Positions 6,802 through 9,302 of a DNA stretch of 9,302 nt are shown here, in pieces. The notes under the pieces are model-generated. The model searched no databases. It was not told the DNA's origin and was given only the letters and a program-made list of their open reading frames with translations. Within the stretch, counting starts at the first letter, position 1; each line of letters starts with the position of its first letter. The position numbers were made by a program, and so were the translations under genes. Source of the stretch: an uncultured Opitutia bacterium (GTDB taxonomy: Bacteria; Verrucomicrobiota; Verrucomicrobiia; Opitutales; UBA953); NCBI GenBank assembly GCA_903921665.1, contig CAIXQT010000149.1, positions 1-9,302 of the forward strand, in the 5' to 3' direction.

Positions 6802-6851
6802 CGCGACTGGGTCGCGTGGGGATCTGCTGGCATGGTGAACGGCTGCGAAGC
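6802..6851. repeat. dispersed intergenic repeat, copy A
   Basis: The copy begins with a hairpin CGCGAC-TGG-GTCGCG (6802-6816) directly after a stop codon, then TGGGGATCTGCTGGCATGGTGAACGGCTGCGAAGC. Copies B (6941-6991) and C (8207-8260) share the GCTGGCATGG...GCTGCGAAGC body. Downstream, TCGTTTCAGGTGGCGGG (6859-6875) matches TCGTTTCGGGTGGCTGG after copy C, so the repeat unit once reached further. Between A and B lie a small hairpin GGAGC-GAA-GCTCC (6900-6912) and a perfect 8-base tandem TGTGCAAA x2 (6913-6928). Confidence 0.75.
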
Positions 6852-6940
6852 GGAGGCATCGTTTCAGGTGGCGGGACATGAAGTGAAAAAGCGCAAATCG
6901 GAGCGAAGCTCCTGTGCAAATGTGCAAAGGTGGAGGCAAG

Positions 6941-6991
6941 CGCGACGGGGTCGCGCGGGGATATGCTGGCATGGGGGAACTGCTGCGAAGC
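6941..6991. repeat. dispersed intergenic repeat, copy B
   Basis: The head hairpin is CGCGAC-GGG-GTCGCG (6941-6955), followed by CGGGGATATGCTGGCATGGGGGAACTGCTGCGAAGC. It has the same orientation as copies A and C. It lies 10 bases before the long imperfect palindrome that starts at 7001. No gene is visible in the gap 6802-7164 apart from these repeats. Confidence 0.72.
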
Positions 6992-7000
6992 AAATGCAGA

Positions 7001-7127
7001 AGGTAGGGCGGTGATTGCCATCGCCGCCGTTCGAGCCCGCAGGTGAAAAGTCGTCGGGGCTTAGTTAAGTTCAGCGAAGGCATATGTCCGTCCGCGAACG
7101 GAAGTGATGGCAATCACGTCCCTACCT
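7001..7127. repeat. ~125-base imperfect palindrome with 21-base inverted ends (MITE/REPIN-like)
   Basis: The left end GGTAGGGCGGTGATTGCCATC (7002-7022) and the reverse complement of the right end (7106-7126), GGTAGGGACGTGATTGCCATC, match at 19 of 21 bases. One more base pair (A/T) adds on the outside, and CCGTTCG matches again 4 bases further in on both arms. The interior has no reading frame. AGA flanks both outer edges and could be a 3-base target duplication, although this could be chance. The structure suits a non-autonomous element mobilised in trans, or a REP doublet. Confidence 0.7.
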
Positions 7128-7164
7128 AGACGCCGCCTATGTCGTGAGGCGGTCCCGACCCTCC

Positions 7165-7656
7165 CTAGGGGCGGGGTGGCTCGGTTTGGCTGATGCGATA
7201 GGCGTTCATCATTTCGGCAAATTCGTCGTGGCTGTGGCCGTAGATATCGCCCAGCCCAGCTTCGTAGCCGAGCTCTTCCCGGGACTTCTGCATGATTAAA
7301 GATTTCGTCCGCCGGCCAGGCAGGAAATTGAAGCCGACCATCTTGTTTTTTGGGTTAGGGTAGTAGACGCCGAACTCTTCGATTTCGTCCCATCGGTATG
7401 TCGTCCGAAGATACAACCCGGTGACATGGAAGCCGACCTGATCCAAGGTGAGCGAGGCGGCGCCTGGCAGGAGTTGGACGACGGCAAGCGGGGTCAATAG
7501 CCCGCCAAGCACCAATAATGCCCAGCCGACCAGCGGCGCGAACTGCCAATAGACCGCGGCTACTCCGAGCGCGGCGATCAGGATCGCGCCAAGCAGATGC
7601 TTCCACAGGCTTTTGCGTTTAGGCTGAAGCGTGAACGGGAGAGCCCGGAGTTCCAT
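7165..7656 (-). CDS. membrane protein with two TM helices and a PH-like domain
   Basis: The 163-residue product has a basic N-terminus (LQPKRKSLWKH) followed by two hydrophobic helices: residues ~21-39 (LLGAILIAALGVAAVYW) and ~42-64 (LVGWALLVLGGLLTPLAVVQLLP). A soluble part follows that begins SLTLDQVGFHVTGLYLRTTYRWDEIEEFGV. This 'L.LD..GF.....YR.TYRWDEIE.F.V' strand pattern is typical of bacterial PH-like domains of the YdbT/STM3941-like membrane proteins. KMVGFNFLPGRR and a final GYEAGLGDIYGHSHDEFAEMMNAYR helix complete it, and similar ends (DTYG....ELA..MN..R) occur in relatives I remember. It probably sits in the inner membrane with the PH part inside. Its function is unknown. It is divergent from the Dabb gene, with a 251-base shared upstream region. 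No strong Shine-Dalgarno precedes the ATG at 7656. Confidence 0.72.
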   Translation of the reverse strand: MELRALPFTLQPKRKSLWKHLLGAILIAALGVAAVYWQFAPLVGWALLVLGGLLTPLAVVQLLPGAASLTLDQVGFHVTGLYLRTTYRWDEIEEFGVYYPNPKNKMVGFNFLPGRRTKSLIMQKSREELGYEAGLGDIYGHSHDEFAEMMNAYRISQTEPPRP

Positions 7657-7757
7657 GTCGATAGGCTTGCGGTGGACCCCTTCTTTTCGAGGTCAAAGAT
7701 GAATAGGGCGATAACTCGGGCAGTAAAGGTAGGTGCGCTTGGCCCGCGCGCTTGTGT

Positions 7758-7774
7758 ATGACCGAACCGGTCAT
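7758..7774. promoter_or_regulatory. perfect palindrome ATGACCG-AAC-CGGTCAT, possible operator
   Basis: Two perfect 7-base arms are separated by 3 bases in the gap between the divergent membrane-protein and Dabb genes, 102 bases before one start and 134 before the other. Its size and symmetry suit a dimeric repressor of the TetR or MarR type, but no regulator gene is present, so this is only a candidate. Confidence 0.35.
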
Positions 7775-7907
7775 GCCTGCCCATGTCAGGTTTTAGCGGT
7801 TGGGAAAGGCATCGTCCCCGTGTCACCGTTACTCGTGCCCACTTGTCCCCGCGTCAGTCATCCCTACCTAGGGTTGACGGGAGGAGGGGAACAGGCTCGC
7901 TGGGGGG

Positions 7908-8216
7908 ATGAGCTCCTACCGCCATATCGTGATCTTCCAGTTCAAGGCCGATGCCTCAGCGGAGAAGGTGCGCGGGGTGGTGGAGGCGTTTAAGGCGCTA
8001 CCGGGCAAGCTGCCGGCCATCCAGGCCTTTGAGTGGGGTACGAACGTGAGCCCGGAAGGTTTGGACCAGGGCTTCACCCATGTCTTCACGCTGACGTTCG
8101 CTTCGAAGGAGGCGCTGGAGAAGCAGTATCTCCATGAGCCGGCGCATCAGGAGTTTGTGGCGATGTTGGGCGGAGTGCTGGAGAAGGCACTCGTCGTTGA
8201 CTATAACGCGGCCTGA
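7908..8216 (+). CDS. Dabb (stress-responsive alpha/beta-barrel) domain protein
   Basis: This 102-residue protein is one ferredoxin-like Dabb domain, the usual length for the family. Visible landmarks are the first strand YRHIVIFQFK with H6, the helix SAEKVRGVVEAFKALP, and the strand IQAFEWGTNVSPEG. Next come GFTHVFTLTFASKEALEKQYLHEPAHQEFVAML and the last strand LVVDY. The EWG.(N/D)VSPEG and FTH.F..TF elements are highly typical. These proteins form dimeric alpha/beta barrels. A few act in small-molecule metabolism or stress, but most bacterial members have no proven reaction. The ATG at 7908 is preceded by GGGGGG with almost no spacing and by GAGGAGGGG at 7881-7889, too far to be ideal, so initiation is unusual. 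The stop codon lies in the loop of the hairpin heading repeat copy C, which supplies the last two Ala codons. Confidence 0.9.
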   Translation: MSSYRHIVIFQFKADASAEKVRGVVEAFKALPGKLPAIQAFEWGTNVSPEGLDQGFTHVFTLTFASKEALEKQYLHEPAHQEFVAMLGGVLEKALVVDYNAA

Positions 8217-8260
8217 AGGCCGCGTGGGGGAACTGCTGGCATGGTGAACGGCTGCGAAGC
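8207..8260. repeat. dispersed intergenic repeat, copy C
   Basis: The head hairpin CGCGGCC-TGAA-GGCCGCG (8207-8224) includes the last two codons and the stop of the Dabb gene. The shared body GCTGGCATGGTGAACGGCTGCGAAGC follows. A second hairpin of nearly the same stem, CGCGGCC-GGA-GGCCGCG (8264-8280), closes the unit. Stem sequences differ between copies while pairing is kept, as expected for selected RNA or DNA structure. Downstream GGGGACACGGTGACACG (8285-8301) has inverted relatives GTCCCCGTGTCACCG near 7814-7828. Confidence 0.75.
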
Positions 8261-8312
8261 AGACGCGGCCGGAGGCCGCGACGAGGGGACACGGTGACAC
8301 GTGGGCAAGGGG

Positions 8313-8426
8313 ATGTCGTTTCGGGTGGCTGGCTTATCTATTCAGTCCTCGATTCAGCCCTCAACGCAGTCATCGACTCAGTCCTCTATTCTTACTGATA
8401 CATTCTGCCTAGGGGTGGCGGATTGA
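8313..8426 (+). CDS. possible 37-residue peptide with (I/T)QSS repeats
   Basis: An ATG at 8313 opens a 37-codon frame: MSFRVAGLS, then four 4-residue units IQSS, IQPS, TQSS, TQSS, then ILTDTFCLGVAD. The first codons come from the dispersed repeat and the middle from the 12-base tandem array. AAGGGG touches the start codon, which is too close for a normal ribosome site. The frame may be an accident of a 12-base repeat, since any repeat divisible by three stays open. No known family. Confidence 0.18.
   Translation: MSFRVAGLSIQSSIQPSTQSSTQSSILTDTFCLGVAD
8340..8399. repeat. 12-base tandem repeat, four units plus a degenerate fifth
   Basis: Units are ATTCAGTCCTCG (8340-8351), ATTCAGCCCTCA (8352-8363), ACGCAGTCATCG (8364-8375), ACTCAGTCCTCT (8376-8387) and the degenerate ATTCTTACTGAT (8388-8399). 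The core xxCAGTCxTC is kept. There are no spacers, so it is not CRISPR. It could be a slippage array or a set of binding sites. Apart from this, copy C and the terminator, the gap 8217-8614 holds no clear gene. Confidence 0.75.
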
Positions 8427-8566
8427 GCCGCAGACCACGCGTGACATCGTCGCGGCGTGCCGCCTTTCCGCTTACATGATAAATCTTGCTGGGCGGCTTC
8501 TTTGGCCTTTCACTTCCATCTTCCTCCCTGTGGGTATGCTGGACTTAGTGCCACGCCCCCACAGCC

Positions 8567-8600
8567 CCCCGCGGGTTGCGACCCGCGGGGTTTTTCTTTT
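8567..8600 (+). terminator. strong intrinsic terminator directly before the NYN gene
   Basis: A perfect 10-bp GC-rich stem CCCCGCGGGT / ACCCGCGGGG with a TGCG loop is followed by TTTTTCTTTT. It is the best terminator in the window. It ends only 14 bases before the ATG at 8615 and abuts the ribosome site, and no gene ends close upstream. It may therefore act as an attenuator in the leader of the NYN gene. A weak -10-like TATGCT lies at 8535-8540. Confidence 0.85.
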
Positions 8601-8614
8601 GTGAGGTTTGTGGC

Positions 8615-9283
8615 ATGAACCCTCGGGCCGCATTCTTCATCGATGGGTTTAACCTATACCACAGTCTTGCGGCTTTCGCTAAGGAGACGGGCGACGTTAC
8701 AGTAAAGTGGCTCGATGTCGTGGGGCTAGCCGACGCCACCCTACATGAAATTGGAGGAGGAGCTTCCCTGCGCTCAGTCCATTACTTCACGGCCATGCCG
8801 GAACATCTGTACATAAGCGACCCTGGCAGGCTCCAGCGGCATCGGACCTATTTGCGTGCGCTTACGGCCCACGGAAGCCCACGACCTTCCATTATCCTCG
8901 GCCGGATCGCCCAGCAACAGGTGCAGGTGAGGACGTCCGGAGGCGAGGTCGCTGGGAGCATCTGGCGCGAGAAGGGCACGGACGTTGCCCTCGCGATGGC
9001 CTTGCTGCGTGAGGCCAGCAAAGGCGACCTGGATGAGGCAGTCATCATTTCAGGAGATGCGGACTATCTCCCAGCGGTGAAGGTATTTCGCCAGATGTAT
9101 CCAGATATCGGCCTTCGCTTCGCCTTCCCGCGTGGCCGGGCGAGCAAGGAGCTGCTCCGCGAGGCGCCAAACTCGTTCACGCTGACCTCAGCTGCTTATC
9201 TGTCCCATCGATTGCCTGAGCGGATCCGCCTGCCGAGCGGTAAGTTCCTGCACTGTCCGGCTGAATGGAGGCCAAGGCCATAG
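8615..9283 (+). CDS. NYN-domain (PIN-like) ribonuclease family protein
   Basis: The 222-residue product is a complete NYN/LabA/DUF88-type protein. It begins AAFFIDGFNLYHSL with D10 and N13, has EKGTDVALAMALL with D123, and VIISGDADYLPAV with D148 and D150. These four acidic residues form the Mg2+-binding active site of PIN-like nucleases, so cleavage of RNA is likely, though the target is unknown. It ends with SGKFLHCPAEW, a tail also seen in relatives. The ATG at 8615 is chosen over a TTG at 8576 because GTGAGG (8601-8606) is 8 bases before it and the TTG lies inside the terminator hairpin. No signal peptide or membrane segment is seen. The terminator in front suggests conditional expression. 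An RNase gene whose own leader is a hairpin raises the possibility of autoregulation, which is inference. Confidence 0.9.
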   Translation: MNPRAAFFIDGFNLYHSLAAFAKETGDVTVKWLDVVGLADATLHEIGGGASLRSVHYFTAMPEHLYISDPGRLQRHRTYLRALTAHGSPRPSIILGRIAQQQVQVRTSGGEVAGSIWREKGTDVALAMALLREASKGDLDEAVIISGDADYLPAVKVFRQMYPDIGLRFAFPRGRASKELLREAPNSFTLTSAAYLSHRLPERIRLPSGKFLHCPAEWRPRP

Positions 9284-9302
9284 GACAGCACGTGGTGCTG
9301 CC

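Noticed and set aside
6031..7113. 360-codon open frame on the minus strand
   Set aside because: It lies opposite the GIY-YIG gene and the 82-residue gene and runs through intergenic repeats. The translation has low-complexity, repeat-derived stretches and no family pattern.
8340..8399. CRISPR array
   Set aside because: Units of 12 bases are directly adjacent with no unique spacers, and no cas-like gene is present.
8429..8566. tRNA or known structured RNA before the terminator
   Set aside because: I could not fold a cloverleaf or match any RNA family by eye. A small RNA remains possible but is not supported enough to list as a feature.
8576..8614. TTG start for the NYN protein
   Set aside because: It lies inside the terminator hairpin, and the extra residues are encoded by the stem and T-tract. 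The NYN fold begins at the ATG at 8615 with a proper ribosome site.

Overview
This is a moderately GC-rich window (roughly 58-60% by eye) from a Gram-negative-looking bacterial chromosome, with AT-richer islands. The Dabb barrel protein and the many short palindromic intergenic repeats (a GGTAGGG...CCCTACC inverted pair and a CTGCTGGCATGG...GCTGCGAAGC family) remind me of Verrucomicrobiota, perhaps Opitutaceae. That is a recollection of style, not a proven assignment.

Left part (1-4130). A Fe(II)/2-oxoglutarate dioxygenase of the TauD/TfdA type runs off the left edge on the minus strand. Divergent from it are three plus-strand genes. The first encodes a large helical protein I do not recognise (530-2323). 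The second encodes a B12-binding-domain radical SAM enzyme (2474-3955). The third is a tiny Gly/Asn-rich 28-residue peptide gene (3991-4077) with a good ribosome binding site. A strong hairpin closes the set at 4101-4125. A radical SAM gene followed 35 bases later by a very short peptide gene and a terminator looks like a RiPP (ribosomally made, modified peptide) cluster. The dioxygenase and the large unknown protein are possible partners. This is the most interesting part of the window.

Middle part (4205-6801). An unknown 254-residue protein converges on an endonuclease/exonuclease/phosphatase-fold enzyme, with 5 bases between the genes. That enzyme is divergent, by 39 bases, from a GIY-YIG (LEM-3-like) nuclease with a second conserved C-terminal domain. 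A small 82-residue hypothetical protein follows.

Right part (6802-9302). Intergenic DNA here is full of repeats: three copies of a hairpin-headed ~50-base repeat, a ~125-base imperfect palindrome and a run of 12-base tandem units. Between them lie a two-TM membrane protein with a PH-like region (minus), a Dabb alpha/beta-barrel protein (plus), and a NYN/PIN-like ribonuclease gene (plus). A textbook intrinsic terminator stands directly in front of the ribosome binding site of that last gene, which suggests attenuation. With three putative nucleases, three orphan proteins and many repeats, the window reads as an accessory, recombination-prone region rather than core genome.
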